Position numbers and translations under genes: made by a program. From Vagococcus intermedius (GTDB lineage Bacteria > Bacillota > Bacilli > Lactobacillales > Vagococcaceae), in contig NZ_CP110232.1 of the NCBI RefSeq assembly GCF_029144185.1, forward strand, positions 310,001 through 374,000: DNA of 64,000 bases. Reading direction: 5' to 3'. The notes under the pieces are model-generated. The model worked only from the letters and a program-made list of their open reading frames with translations, made no database searches and had not been told where the DNA came from. Positions 26,328 through 35,413 of this stretch are shown one piece after another. Each line of letters begins with the position of its first letter. Within the stretch, counting starts at the first letter, position 1.

Positions 26328-29000
26328 ATGAATAAGAAGATTTTAAAAAGAAAAATTAATTTCGTATTAGATCCTTTAAAAAAAGCTAAAAACGTTGAGA
26401 GCTTTAGACGGAAGATGTTTTTTAGTGGTTTTATTAAAGAACCAATAGTATCGAAAACAGTATTTTTAGAAGGCTATAGTGGAGATAGTGTCACAGGGAA
26501 TGCCCTAGCGCTATTTGAACAAATGTATCAAGATAGTTATTTTAATGAATGGAAGTTTATCTGGGGTGTCAAAGATATGACATGTGTTCCCAAGCAGTAT
26601 GCAAAAGATAAGCGTGTTATGTTTGTTATAAAAAATTCAAAAGAATATGTCAAAGGATTAGCGACATCTGAATATTTAGTAACAGACACAACCTTCCCTT
26701 GGTTTTTCTCAAAGCGTGCGGAACAAAAAATGATTATGAGTTGGCATGGGACACCATATAAAACAATTGGTGTAGACATTGTTTCTAATCGTCGAGACAC
26801 GCATAAAAATGTTTTAAGAAACATTCTACATACGGATTACTTTATAAGTCCATCACAGTTCTTTACAGACACAATTTTAAAAGCGCAAGATGCAACTAAC
26901 CTTTATAGAGGCACGATTTTAGAAACCGGAATTCCACGTACTGACTTTCATTTTATTAAGGAGTCAGAGCTAAAAGAAGTTCAGAAATTAGCAGGGATTG
27001 ATCCACAACGTAAAACAGTTCTTTATGCGCCAACCTACAATGATTTTGCGACTAAAGGGAAAGCTAAAAGTGATCACATTAATAAACTAATTGAAGATAC
27101 TCAGTTATTACAAGAGAGTTTAGGAGAAGACTATCAAGTCTTATTGAAAGTTCATTACTTTGAATTTAATGCAATAAATAACCTAGAATCAGATATTCAG
27201 TTAGTAGATAATAGTATTGATACTAACCAATTATTACCAGCCATCGATATGTTGATTACGGATTATTCAAGTATCTTTTTTGATTATCTATCATTAAATC
27301 GTCCGATTTATTTTTACTTTAAGAACTATGATGTTTATAAAGAAAAAAGAGGACTTTATTTAGACTTAATCGACTTACCAGGAGGTAAGTTTGGAGATAT
27401 CGAAAGCTTATCTGAGGGGATTCTTTCAGCAGAAACGAAAGAGAGTACCAATGATGTTTATATTGACCGTTATGCCAAATTTGATGATGGTAAAGTTAGT
27501 GAAAGAGTGATTGATTATATTATTAAAAATCAAGAATTAGCTAAGGGACGTGCTTATCAGCTAACATCGACTAAACAAAATATTTTATTTTATGCAGGTG
27601 CTTTTTTCACTAATGGCATTACAGAATCATTTATTCGTTTATCAGAGCAATTAGATTTTGATAAGTATAATGTTACGGTTATCTTAACCGGTGTTGGCAA
27701 TACTAAGAAAGAAAAATGGGAAACGGTTGCTCGTTTGCCAGAACAGATGAATATTATTTTTGGTTTGGATGATATGAATTGCACCTTACAAGAATATTAT
27801 AAATACCAAATGTATTTGAATCGCGGAATCAGAGGGAATAAGATAGATAAGGAAACGGTCAAATTATTATTTAATCAAGAGCGTCGCCGTTTATTTGGTA
27901 ATATGACGTTTGATACTGAGATTGATTTTAGTGGTTATAGTTCATTTTGGACGTCGTTTATATCCTTTGGTGATGCAACTAAAAAAGTTATTTTTCAACA
28001 TAGTGATATGTTAGCTGAAACTGAAAAAAGAGTTAAAGGAAGACGGCCACACAAGATTCCCTTACAGGCTGTTTTTCCGTTATATGAAACTTTCGATAAG
28101 GTGATTTCAGTATCAGAAACAAGTTACATTATAAATAAAAAGAACTTTGAAAAACGTTACCGTTTAGAAGGTAAGATGGATTATATTGTTAATTATTTGG
28201 ATGCCGCTGGTATTTTAGAAAAGGCAGAAGATTTCAAAACGATTAAATTTGAGATGGAAGAAATAGTGATGGTCGAAGTTGAGAGAGATGAAAACTATTT
28301 TGATGAAACACAGTTGATTCAAACTAAACCAGAAATATTAGAATCAGATGATTTATTAGAAGAAGTGACAGTCGAGCCTATTAAGGATGTTGAATTAGTC
28401 GAGGAAACTAGAATCGTGACTAAAGAATTAATGGTTAAGAAATTTAGTCCGACTATGGAAAATGTTGTGTTACATGGATTACCTTGGCCATCTAAAGATA
28501 ACGTCAACTATATTACAGTAGGTCGTCTGTCTCCAGAGAAAAATCATTATTTATTATTAGATAGTTTTAAAGAGGTTCTAGAAACTCAACCTAATAGTTT
28601 CTTATACCTGGTGGGTGCTGGGACATTAGAGGTACGACTGAAAAATTATGTGAAAAGGCATAAAATGACTCAAAATGTTTATTTCTGTGGTCATATGAGT
28701 AATCCTTTTGCTTTGATGAAACACTGCGATGTTTTTGTATTAACGTCTAAATATGAAGGGCAAGCTTTAGTTGTTTTAGAGGCGTTAACCTTAGGACTTA
28801 AGGTCGTTTCAACAGATATACCTGGTCCAAATGCTATTTTAGCAAAAGGATATGGTGAACTGGTTGAACCAACAATCTATGGTTTAGCACAAAAATTATT
28901 ACAGGTAGTAACGTCTGAAAAAGAGTATGAAGTATTTGATTATAATCAGTATGAAACTGACGCGATTAATATGTTTAACGAAAAAATATTAACTAAATAA
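26328..29000 (+). CDS. Teichoic acid glycerophosphotransferase fused to a GT4 glycosyltransferase
   Basis: An 890-residue cytoplasmic/membrane-associated fusion. The first half (about 60-390) is a CDP-glycerol glycerophosphotransferase domain of the TagB/TagF family, with SWHGTPYKT (H140), LYAPTYND and the ITDYSSIFFDY motif. The second half is a GT-B fold enzyme: an N-terminal part from about residue 415 (ILFYAGAFFTNG), an acidic insertion (about 640-705), and a C-terminal GT4 domain from about 725 (VGRLSPEKN) with the EGQALVVLE donor-site motif. The protein probably adds polyol-phosphate units and a sugar during wall teichoic acid synthesis. The exact acceptor and sugar are not readable. It is flanked by two GW-repeat hydrolase genes and a second polymerase. 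Confidence 0.88.
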   Translation: MNKKILKRKINFVLDPLKKAKNVESFRRKMFFSGFIKEPIVSKTVFLEGYSGDSVTGNALALFEQMYQDSYFNEWKFIWGVKDMTCVPKQYAKDKRVMFVIKNSKEYVKGLATSEYLVTDTTFPWFFSKRAEQKMIMSWHGTPYKTIGVDIVSNRRDTHKNVLRNILHTDYFISPSQFFTDTILKAQDATNLYRGTILETGIPRTDFHFIKESELKEVQKLAGIDPQRKTVLYAPTYNDFATKGKAKSDHINKLIEDTQLLQESLGEDYQVLLKVHYFEFNAINNLESDIQLVDNSIDTNQLLPAIDMLITDYSSIFFDYLSLNRPIYFYFKNYDVYKEKRGLYLDLIDLPGGKFGDIESLSEGILSAETKESTNDVYIDRYAKFDDGKVSERVIDYIIKNQELAKGRAYQLTSTKQNILFYAGAFFTNGITESFIRLSEQLDFDKYNVTVILTGVGNTKKEKWETVARLPEQMNIIFGLDDMNCTLQEYYKYQMYLNRGIRGNKIDKETVKLLFNQERRRLFGNMTFDTEIDFSGYSSFWTSFISFGDATKKVIFQHSDMLAETEKRVKGRRPHKIPLQAVFPLYETFDKVISVSETSYIINKKNFEKRYRLEGKMDYIVNYLDAAGILEKAEDFKTIKFEMEEIVMVEVERDENYFDETQLIQTKPEILESDDLLEEVTVEPIKDVELVEETRIVTKELMVKKFSPTMENVVLHGLPWPSKDNVNYITVGRLSPEKNHYLLLDSFKEVLETQPNSFLYLVGAGTLEVRLKNYVKRHKMTQNVYFCGHMSNPFALMKHCDVFVLTSKYEGQALVVLEALTLGLKVVSTDIPGPNAILAKGYGELVEPTIYGLAQKLLQVVTSEKEYEVFDYNQYETDAINMFNEKILTK

Positions 29001-29028
29001 AAAAATCACCTCTAATGAGGTGATTTTT
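29001..29028. terminator. Bidirectional terminator between two polymerase genes
   Basis: Perfect stem AAAAATCACCTC / GAGGTGATTTTT with loop TAAT, placed between the convergent genes at 26328 and 29029. Confidence 0.92.
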
Positions 29029-30165
29029 TTATTTAGTTAGAATTTCTTCTACGACTAATTTAGCAGAAATTCCTTTTTCTAAATTAGCAAATTGTTCATA
29101 AAAATCGTGATACTGAACTTGTACTGACTCATCTTCGCTAGCACGAATTGCTTGTGTTAGTTCCTCAGAAGTTCTGACAATTGGACCGGGAGCTTCATTT
29201 TCAAAATCGAAGTAAAAGCCGCGTAATTCATTTTTATATAAATCTAAATCATAACAATGGAAGAACATTGGTCGTTTTAAAATAGCATAATCAAAGAAAA
29301 CACTCGAATAGTCAGTCACTAATAAATCACTAATTAAATATAAGTCACTAATATCATTGTAGTCAGTTACATCTTTGATAAAATCTTCATAGCCGACTAA
29401 ATTAGGTCGTTGTGTCACTAAGTAGTGAAGGCGTACTATGATGAAATAATCATCTCCTAAATCTTTAGACATATTAGTCAGGCTTAAAGGTAAGTCAAAC
29501 GAAAATTTGTCGCGCCAAGTCGGAGCATACAAAATAATTTTTTTGTCTTTTGGAATATTTAAACGTTTTTTTATATTCTCAATATTTTCTGAGGTATTTT
29601 CATTGATTAGATAATCATTTCTCGGATAACCTGATTCTATTAAGGTATTTTCGAAAGTAAAACATCGTTTGAAAATTTCAGTAGAGTAGGCATTAGGAGA
29701 AATTAAATAATCCCATTTACGTGCATCTTTAACAAAATTTTCTTTATAAACTGCAGGTGAAGTTCCAGCAATTTTGATATTTTCCATATCAAGTGCTAGT
29801 TTTTTTAATGGTGTCCCATGCCAAGTTTGAGTATAAACCGTTTTTTTAGGTTTAAAGATCCATAAGGGTAAACGGCTATTTGAAATCCAATATTTTGAAC
29901 GTAACATTACCCAGTACCATTTGAATGATAATCTAGGGACTGTTTGAATATCTAAACCGTTAAATTTATCTTTATATTTTGGGTCAATACTCCAGTAACA
30001 AATATAATCTGGATAGTGTTCTTTAATATACTCATAAAGAGCTTTGGGGTTATCACTGTATTGTCTACCTAAAAAGCTTTCAAAAACAATCATTTTTTTA
30101 TTATGAGGGATAAATTTAGAAAATAGACGCATGAATTTTGTGCGTTGTTGATTTGTAATTTTCAT
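29029..30165 (-). CDS. CDP-glycerol:poly(glycerophosphate) glycerophosphotransferase (TagB/TarF-like)
   Basis: The 378-residue protein has the Glyphos_transf fold: WHGTPLKK with the catalytic His (H116), then SGYPRNDYL, LYAPTWRD, VRLHY, and the LVTDYSSVFFDYAILKRP motif near residue 290. Members of the family move glycerol-phosphate (or a similar polyol-phosphate) from a CDP-linked donor to the growing teichoic acid chain on the inner membrane face. The size matches single-domain TagB/TarF primases rather than long TagF polymerases. It converges on the fused polymerase at 26328, and the gene has its own upstream region. Confidence 0.9.
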   Translation of the reverse strand: MKITNQQRTKFMRLFSKFIPHNKKMIVFESFLGRQYSDNPKALYEYIKEHYPDYICYWSIDPKYKDKFNGLDIQTVPRLSFKWYWVMLRSKYWISNSRLPLWIFKPKKTVYTQTWHGTPLKKLALDMENIKIAGTSPAVYKENFVKDARKWDYLISPNAYSTEIFKRCFTFENTLIESGYPRNDYLINENTSENIENIKKRLNIPKDKKIILYAPTWRDKFSFDLPLSLTNMSKDLGDDYFIIVRLHYLVTQRPNLVGYEDFIKDVTDYNDISDLYLISDLLVTDYSSVFFDYAILKRPMFFHCYDLDLYKNELRGFYFDFENEAPGPIVRTSEELTQAIRASEDESVQVQYHDFYEQFANLEKGISAKLVVEEILTK

Positions 30166-30366
30166 GAAAAGACTCCTTAATGTTTATTATACCTATTAAA
30201 CATTACCATGTATATTTAATTAGTGCAATATCAATCTATGAGATCAAAATTTTGAGAAACAACTAGTGTTAATTTTTTTTAAATAAACCTTTTTTAATTT
30301 AATTGGTATATTATTCTTAAACGAGGTAAAATAAAGTTACATACTTTGGTGAAAGGGGATAGCAAG

Positions 30367-33300
30367 ATGAAAAAAGTAGGTTGTATTTTTGGTATATCAG
30401 TTATGTTGTTAAGTAGTTTACCGCTTAATAGTATAGTATATGGAATTGAGGATAGGGAAGAAATAACAGTAACAAATGAAAAATTAAAAAAACAAACGAT
30501 TAACATAACACAAGAGAATCTGAGTGATGTGATTGTTTTGTTAAATAAATTGTTGGAGGAAGACCCTAATAATCAAGAAGTACTAGAAGTAAAAAATACT
30601 TTGGAAGAGATTGATGCCAAGGGGTCAGGGTCCACAGTCATGTTAGATGAAAAAATAGTGGCCAATCTTATGTCAGTTATTGACAGTGCTCAACATGATG
30701 ACGCAGTTAATTTAGTAGATGTGGAAAAGGAAATGACAACGTTAAAAAAAATAGAGGATAAAGCTGTGGTACTAGGCACTAGTGCTAGTGAAGAAGAGGA
30801 GAAAGCCGAAGCTGAAAAAGCCGAAGCTGAGAAAGCCGAAGCTGAAAAAGTCGAAGCTGAAAAAGCCGAAGCTGAAAAAGTCGAAGCTGAGAAAGCCGAA
30901 GCTGAAAAAGTAGAAGCTGAAAAAGCCGAAGTTGAAAAAGCTGAAGTTGAGAAAGCCGAAGCTGAAAAAGCTGAAGTTGAGAAAGCCGAAGCTGAAAAAG
31001 CTGAAGCTGAAAAAGCTGAAGTTGAGAAAGCCGAAGCTGAAAAAGCTGAAGTTGAGAAAGCTGAAGCTGAAAAAGCCGAAGCTGAGAAAGTCGAAGCTGA
31101 GAAAGTAGAAGCTGAAAAAGCCGAAGCTGAGAAAGTCGAAGCTGAAAAAGCCGAAGCTGAGAAAGTAGAAGCTGAAAAAGCCGAAGCTGAGAAAGTAGAA
31201 GCTGAAAAAGCCGAAGTTGAGAAAGTCGAAGCTGAGAAAACTAAAGCTGAAAAAGGGAAAGCGACTGATGTAGTGACTAAAAAAGCTTCCACAACCTTAG
31301 AAGACTTCCTAAAAAATGAACTAGAAGACATTAAAGATACAACTGACTATGACCAAGCAGGTAAAGGAATGATTGCACCCAGATCATTTAATTATGCCAG
31401 TAATGAGCAAGGTGTAGCGGCTTATATGGGTACAACTAGAGCTAAGATCGTTGGAGAATTGGAACGTCATCAATACGATAACTATTATTTAGGAACACCG
31501 TTTAAAGGGTTAACTTTGCCGAGTGCTATTTGTACCAGTCCTAATGGGGATCCTAATGGCTATGGACCGGGTTTTAATTGTACTGGTTTTGTTGCCTCAG
31601 CAATGAAACGCTCAGGAGCTAACTTAAATAAAATAACTAATGTTGCTAATGCTTGGGGAGATATCGCAAATGCTTACAACTGGCGAGATGCGCTTCGACA
31701 AAATAGTAAATATTATACGTTTAATTCAGTGGATCAATTACTGAAAAGTGGTAAGGCTCAAAAAGGTGATATTATTTATTTTGAACCTGATTTCTCTCAA
31801 CCTTTCTATGATTGTCATATTGGTTTCTTCTGGGGCAATCGTTCTAATGAAAATAAATTTTGGCATTCCTATGACCGAAATATCATGAGTAACATTAAAT
31901 CAGCTACTCCTTATACTCAGTTATATCTATTTAAATTAGAAAATAGTGATGGGGTTATTTCTGATAAAAAAATGAATACTAAAAAGTTTATCAATACTAA
32001 AACAGGGGCTATTTATCCCCAAGCCTATGTTAATGGTTTAAAAGCAAGTGATAATACAAAAGGACTTTATCATCAAGAAGTGACACTAACTCGTGAAGTT
32101 AAAAATGGGCATGGTACGTGGCAACAATTTAATTACACTAAAAATGGTGAAAAACAGGTAGGTTGGCTAAGAAGTAAGGAGCTTACTAACTTTATTAATA
32201 ATAAAAAAGTCAATCAAATTAAATTTATCAATAAAAATACAGCTGTTCTCTATAACCGTGCCTATATTCCAGGAGCAAAAAATTTAGGTAGAACACTTGA
32301 GATGAAAAATCGCCAAGTTAAAGTGACAGAATCAGCAACGACAGGTTATGGTCGTTGGTACAAGGTTTCTTATACAAGTAATGGTGTTAAAAAAACAGGT
32401 TGGTTAAATGCTAAAGATTTAGAAAATTATATTGAAAATCACAAGCTTAATAAAAAAATGATGCTTACAAAAAATACGGCAGTTTTATATAATCGCGCTT
32501 ATATTCCAGGAGCTAAGAATTTGGGAACAACAGTCGGCATGAAAAATAAGGCTGTGACGATACATGAATCAGCTGTAACAGGTTATGGTCGTTGGTACAA
32601 GGTTTCTTATACAAGTAATGGTGCTAAAAAAACAGGTTGGTTAAAATCAACAGATTTAGCAAATTTTGTGGAACACCATAAAATGAATCAAAAAGTTTAT
32701 CTAACTAAAAATACGTCAGTCTTGTATAGTCGAGCATATATTCCAGGAGCTAAAACCTTAGGAAGAACAGTTGGGATGAAAGGTGAACTTGCCACCGTTA
32801 CAGAGGAGGCAACAACTGCTTATGGTCATTGGTATAAAGTTAGCTATGATCAAGATGGTGAAAAGAAATCAGGCTGGTTACAAGCAAAAGAGGTAGCCGA
32901 TACAACTAATCAAAAAGTGATTAACCGTAAGATGTTTATCACGAAAGATACAGCGGTTTTATATGATCGTGCTTACGTTCCAGGAGCTAAAAATTTAGGT
33001 AAAACTAGTGGGATGAAAAATGAAATTGTGACAGTGAGAGAAGAAGCAACAACAGGATATGGCCGTTGGTCTAAAGTATCTTATACTCATGATAATCAAG
33101 TCTATGAGGGATGGCTAAGAAGTAGTGAGCTAGTTAACTTTATTGCACACAATAAGTTAGATGACACGATGATTATCAATAAAGAAACAGCTGTTTTATA
33201 TAGTCGAGCGTATATTCCAGGGGCTAAAAATTTAGGGAGAACAGCTGGAGCTAAAGGTAAAGTAGCAGACGTTACTGAAGAAGCGACGACTGCTTATGGT

Positions 33301-33387
33301 CATTGGTATAAAGTATCCTATGAACAAGGTGAACAAATTAGGTCTGGTTGGTTGAAATCAACGGATTTAGATGTAAATGAAAAATAG
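30367..33387 (+). CDS. Secreted NlpC/P60-like cell wall hydrolase with GW repeats
   Basis: The protein has 1006 residues from the ATG at 30367, where AAGGGG lies about eight bases upstream and the signal peptide (MKKVGCIFG) begins; an in-frame TTG at 30346 is rejected. After a signal peptide and a helical head come about thirty EKAEA/EKVEA repeats (about 145-294), then a cysteine peptidase domain (about 322-529) with FNCTGFVASAM (C405) and CHIGFFWG (H484), as in NlpC/P60 enzymes, then six GW modules of about 79 residues (about 535-1003). It probably cleaves stem peptides, with the GW array docking on teichoic acid. It has the same plan as the amidase at 23494 but a different catalytic domain. 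Confidence 0.88.
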   Translation: MKKVGCIFGISVMLLSSLPLNSIVYGIEDREEITVTNEKLKKQTINITQENLSDVIVLLNKLLEEDPNNQEVLEVKNTLEEIDAKGSGSTVMLDEKIVANLMSVIDSAQHDDAVNLVDVEKEMTTLKKIEDKAVVLGTSASEEEEKAEAEKAEAEKAEAEKVEAEKAEAEKVEAEKAEAEKVEAEKAEVEKAEVEKAEAEKAEVEKAEAEKAEAEKAEVEKAEAEKAEVEKAEAEKAEAEKVEAEKVEAEKAEAEKVEAEKAEAEKVEAEKAEAEKVEAEKAEVEKVEAEKTKAEKGKATDVVTKKASTTLEDFLKNELEDIKDTTDYDQAGKGMIAPRSFNYASNEQGVAAYMGTTRAKIVGELERHQYDNYYLGTPFKGLTLPSAICTSPNGDPNGYGPGFNCTGFVASAMKRSGANLNKITNVANAWGDIANAYNWRDALRQNSKYYTFNSVDQLLKSGKAQKGDIIYFEPDFSQPFYDCHIGFFWGNRSNENKFWHSYDRNIMSNIKSATPYTQLYLFKLENSDGVISDKKMNTKKFINTKTGAIYPQAYVNGLKASDNTKGLYHQEVTLTREVKNGHGTWQQFNYTKNGEKQVGWLRSKELTNFINNKKVNQIKFINKNTAVLYNRAYIPGAKNLGRTLEMKNRQVKVTESATTGYGRWYKVSYTSNGVKKTGWLNAKDLENYIENHKLNKKMMLTKNTAVLYNRAYIPGAKNLGTTVGMKNKAVTIHESAVTGYGRWYKVSYTSNGAKKTGWLKSTDLANFVEHHKMNQKVYLTKNTSVLYSRAYIPGAKTLGRTVGMKGELATVTEEATTAYGHWYKVSYDQDGEKKSGWLQAKEVADTTNQKVINRKMFITKDTAVLYDRAYVPGAKNLGKTSGMKNEIVTVREEATTGYGRWSKVSYTHDNQVYEGWLRSSELVNFIAHNKLDDTMIINKETAVLYSRAYIPGAKNLGRTAGAKGKVADVTEEATTAYGHWYKVSYEQGEQIRSGWLKSTDLDVNEK
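30799..31248 (+). repeat. Thirty in-frame 15-bp repeats (EKAEA/EKVEA/EKAEV)
   Basis: About thirty 5-codon units encode a charged stalk between the helical head and the catalytic domain. Very low base diversity; the opposite strand is open by chance. Confidence 0.95.
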
Positions 33388-33397
33388 TTCAAAAAAG

Positions 33398-33430
33398 CAA
33401 ACGGCTTTGAGTTATGCTGTTTGTTTTTTT
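33398..33430 (+). terminator. Intrinsic terminator of the NlpC/P60-like gene
   Basis: Stem CAAACGGC (33398-33405) / GCTGTTTG (33416-33423) with one G-U pair, then a T-run. Confidence 0.75.
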
Positions 33431-33513
33431 GTCAATTAATTTGCTCTAGTTACGAAGGCTAGAAACTGTTACAATGGAAGATGTCGTGATTATGAACAAG
33501 TTAGGAGTCGATA

Positions 33514-34065
33514 GTGTTGAAAATAGGTATGCGAACGATTAAAACAGGGATTAGTGTCTTTTTTTGTATTTTGTTAAGCTTTCTCTTACAACGTGAAACT
33601 TACGTTGTTGCAGCTATTACGGCTGTTTTTACAATTAGAGAAGACATGCAAAATACAATCAAATTTGGCAAACATCGGATTGTTGGGAATATTTTAGGTG
33701 CGTTAACTTCAGTTGTAGTCATCACTATTTTCAATATTTTTGGCGATTCACAACTCGTACAGTTACTTGCTATTCCAAGTGTTATTATTTTGATGATTGG
33801 TGTTTTATCAAATTTAGGCTATCATGAAGGGACAGTAGGTGGCTGTGCGACACTATTAACCATTCTATTTATGATTCCTAGCACTAAATCATATAGTTAT
33901 GCGTTTGCAAGAGTTGTTGATAGTATTATGGGGATGACAATTGCTTTGCTGGTCAACCGAGTTCTACCAAATCGTCATGCTAAACATAGTAAGTGTCAGC
34001 AAGCTTTTTTTGAATGGGAAAAAATAGTGAAGTGGCAGCCTAAAAAAAAACATAATATTGAATAA
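33514..34065 (+). CDS. FUSC/aromatic acid exporter-like membrane protein
   Basis: The 183-residue protein has about four to five hydrophobic helices and the motif REDMQNTIKFGKHRIVGNILG typical of the FUSC/ArAE_1 (formerly DUF939) family. It has the membrane domain only and lacks the long cytoplasmic C-terminal half of full-length members. The start is a GTG at 33514, six bases after AGGAG; a TTG one codon later is equally possible. It stands alone between terminators. Export of small aromatic acids is the family's proposed role; the substrate here is unknown. Confidence 0.8.
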   Translation: MLKIGMRTIKTGISVFFCILLSFLLQRETYVVAAITAVFTIREDMQNTIKFGKHRIVGNILGALTSVVVITIFNIFGDSQLVQLLAIPSVIILMIGVLSNLGYHEGTVGGCATLLTILFMIPSTKSYSYAFARVVDSIMGMTIALLVNRVLPNRHAKHSKCQQAFFEWEKIVKWQPKKKHNIE

Positions 34066-34097
34066 AAAAAGCTAAGCCTTTTAGGCTTAGCTTTTTT
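34065..34097. terminator. Bidirectional terminator
   Basis: Perfect 15-bp stem AAAAAAGCTAAGCCT / AGGCTTAGCTTTTTT between the convergent genes at 33514 and 34096. Confidence 0.92.
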
Positions 34098-35286
34098 ATT
34101 TAGTATAGTTATCGAAGTACCCTTTGATATAGACAAAAGGAGTTCCTTTGTCTCCACTACCAGAAGTTAAATCTGATAGAGAACCAATTAAATCAGTTAG
34201 ACGACGAGGAGTTGTTCCTTGAGCTTCCATTGCACCAACTAAATCTTCATCTTTATTTTTAATATAATCAGAGATTGCTTCTTTTAATTCTGCCCCACGT
34301 AGATCAGCAAAGTTATTATCTGCTAGATATTTCAGTTTTACTTCATTTGGAGTTCCCTCTAAGCCGCTTGTGTAGGCTGGAGAAACAACTGGATCAGCAA
34401 GTTCCCAGATTTGTCCGACTGGATCTTTAAAAGCGCCATCACCATAAACCATCACTTCAACATTTTTGCCAGTTAATTCTTTCATTTTGTTTTGAATGCC
34501 ATCAACCAAGGGTTGGCAATTATTTGGAAATAGTTTAATACTGTTTTCTGTTGATTTATTTGAACCTAATAAACCATAGTCAGCATTATAGCCACTGCCA
34601 TTGTTTGAGCTAGTTAGGATATCGCTCATAGCATAAACTTTCTCAGCCCCATTATTTTCTAAGATACGTTTTGTTCGGAAGCGTGTGTGGATATCACACG
34701 TTAAGATATTTTTAGTATAGTCTAAAATTGTTTTAGCATTGTTTGAAAAAATAACTTCACATGTTGCGCCTTCTGCTTCGATAAGTGATTTATAGTACTC
34801 AATGTAATCAACACCTGTAAAGGTATGCTTTTTGTAACCAAAATGTTCACGGAATTGTGCTTCTGTTAAAACATCTGTCCAAGGATTAATTCCTTTTTCA
34901 TCTAATTCGTCAATATCAACTAAATGGTTTCCGACCTCATCTGAAGGGTAGCTAAGCATTAAAACAACTTTTTTAAGACCACGAGCCATCCCACGTAAAC
35001 AAATAGAGAAGCGGTTACGACTTAAGATTGGGAAGATAATACCAACAGTGTCATCGCCAAATTTTCCTTTAACATCTGCGGCAATATCATCGATTGATGC
35101 ATAGTTACCTTGCGCACGGGCAACAATTGATTCTGTGACTGTAATGACATCTTGATCATCAATCGCAAAACCTTCTGATTTTGAGGCATTTAAAACAGTC
35201 TCAACAATCATTTCTTCCAAGTTATCTCCTTGATTAATAATTGGACCACGTAGGCCACGGACAGTTGTTCCAACAGTTCTTTCCAA
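34096..35286 (-). CDS. F420-0:gamma-glutamyl ligase-like protein
   Basis: The 396-residue protein begins with the conserved ERTVGTTVRGLRGPII and contains ESIVARAQGN, ILSRNRFSICLRG and VMVYGDGAFKDPVGQIWELADP, all typical of the CofE-like ligase family of Firmicutes. Lactic acid bacteria do not make coenzyme F420, so the true substrate is probably another molecule that receives glutamate or a similar amino acid; this is inference. It is divergent from the LysR gene at 35414 with a dyad in the gap, so that regulator probably controls it. Confidence 0.82.
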   Translation of the reverse strand: MERTVGTTVRGLRGPIINQGDNLEEMIVETVLNASKSEGFAIDDQDVITVTESIVARAQGNYASIDDIAADVKGKFGDDTVGIIFPILSRNRFSICLRGMARGLKKVVLMLSYPSDEVGNHLVDIDELDEKGINPWTDVLTEAQFREHFGYKKHTFTGVDYIEYYKSLIEAEGATCEVIFSNNAKTILDYTKNILTCDIHTRFRTKRILENNGAEKVYAMSDILTSSNNGSGYNADYGLLGSNKSTENSIKLFPNNCQPLVDGIQNKMKELTGKNVEVMVYGDGAFKDPVGQIWELADPVVSPAYTSGLEGTPNEVKLKYLADNNFADLRGAELKEAISDYIKNKDEDLVGAMEAQGTTPRRLTDLIGSLSDLTSGSGDKGTPFVYIKGYFDNYTK

Positions 35287-35363
35287 TTGACTCTCTCCTT
35301 ATGGCAACTAATAAGTATTAGCTGCCTTATAATATTTTATATCTTTACTATACCTCAATACTA

Positions 35364-35395
35364 TGATATAAGTAAAATTAATGTTTGTTATATCA
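35364..35395. promoter_or_regulatory. Dyad between ligase-like and LysR genes
   Basis: TGATATAA (35364-35371) and TTATATCA (35388-35395) form a perfect 8-bp inverted repeat with a 16-base spacer in the divergent gap, a usual arrangement for LysR operators. Confidence 0.5.
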
Positions 35396-35413
35396 GATAT
35401 AAGGAGAGTTAAT

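Noticed and set aside
30690-31331. A 213-codon antisense Ser/Ala/Phe frame opposite the 30367 gene (and a similar one at 23835-24167)
   Set aside because: Opposite strand of EKAEA-type repeats; no ribosome site and no non-repeat domain.
34096-35286. A true coenzyme F420 biosynthesis gene
   Set aside because: No other F420 gene is visible and the group is not known to make F420; the family name is kept only as similarity.
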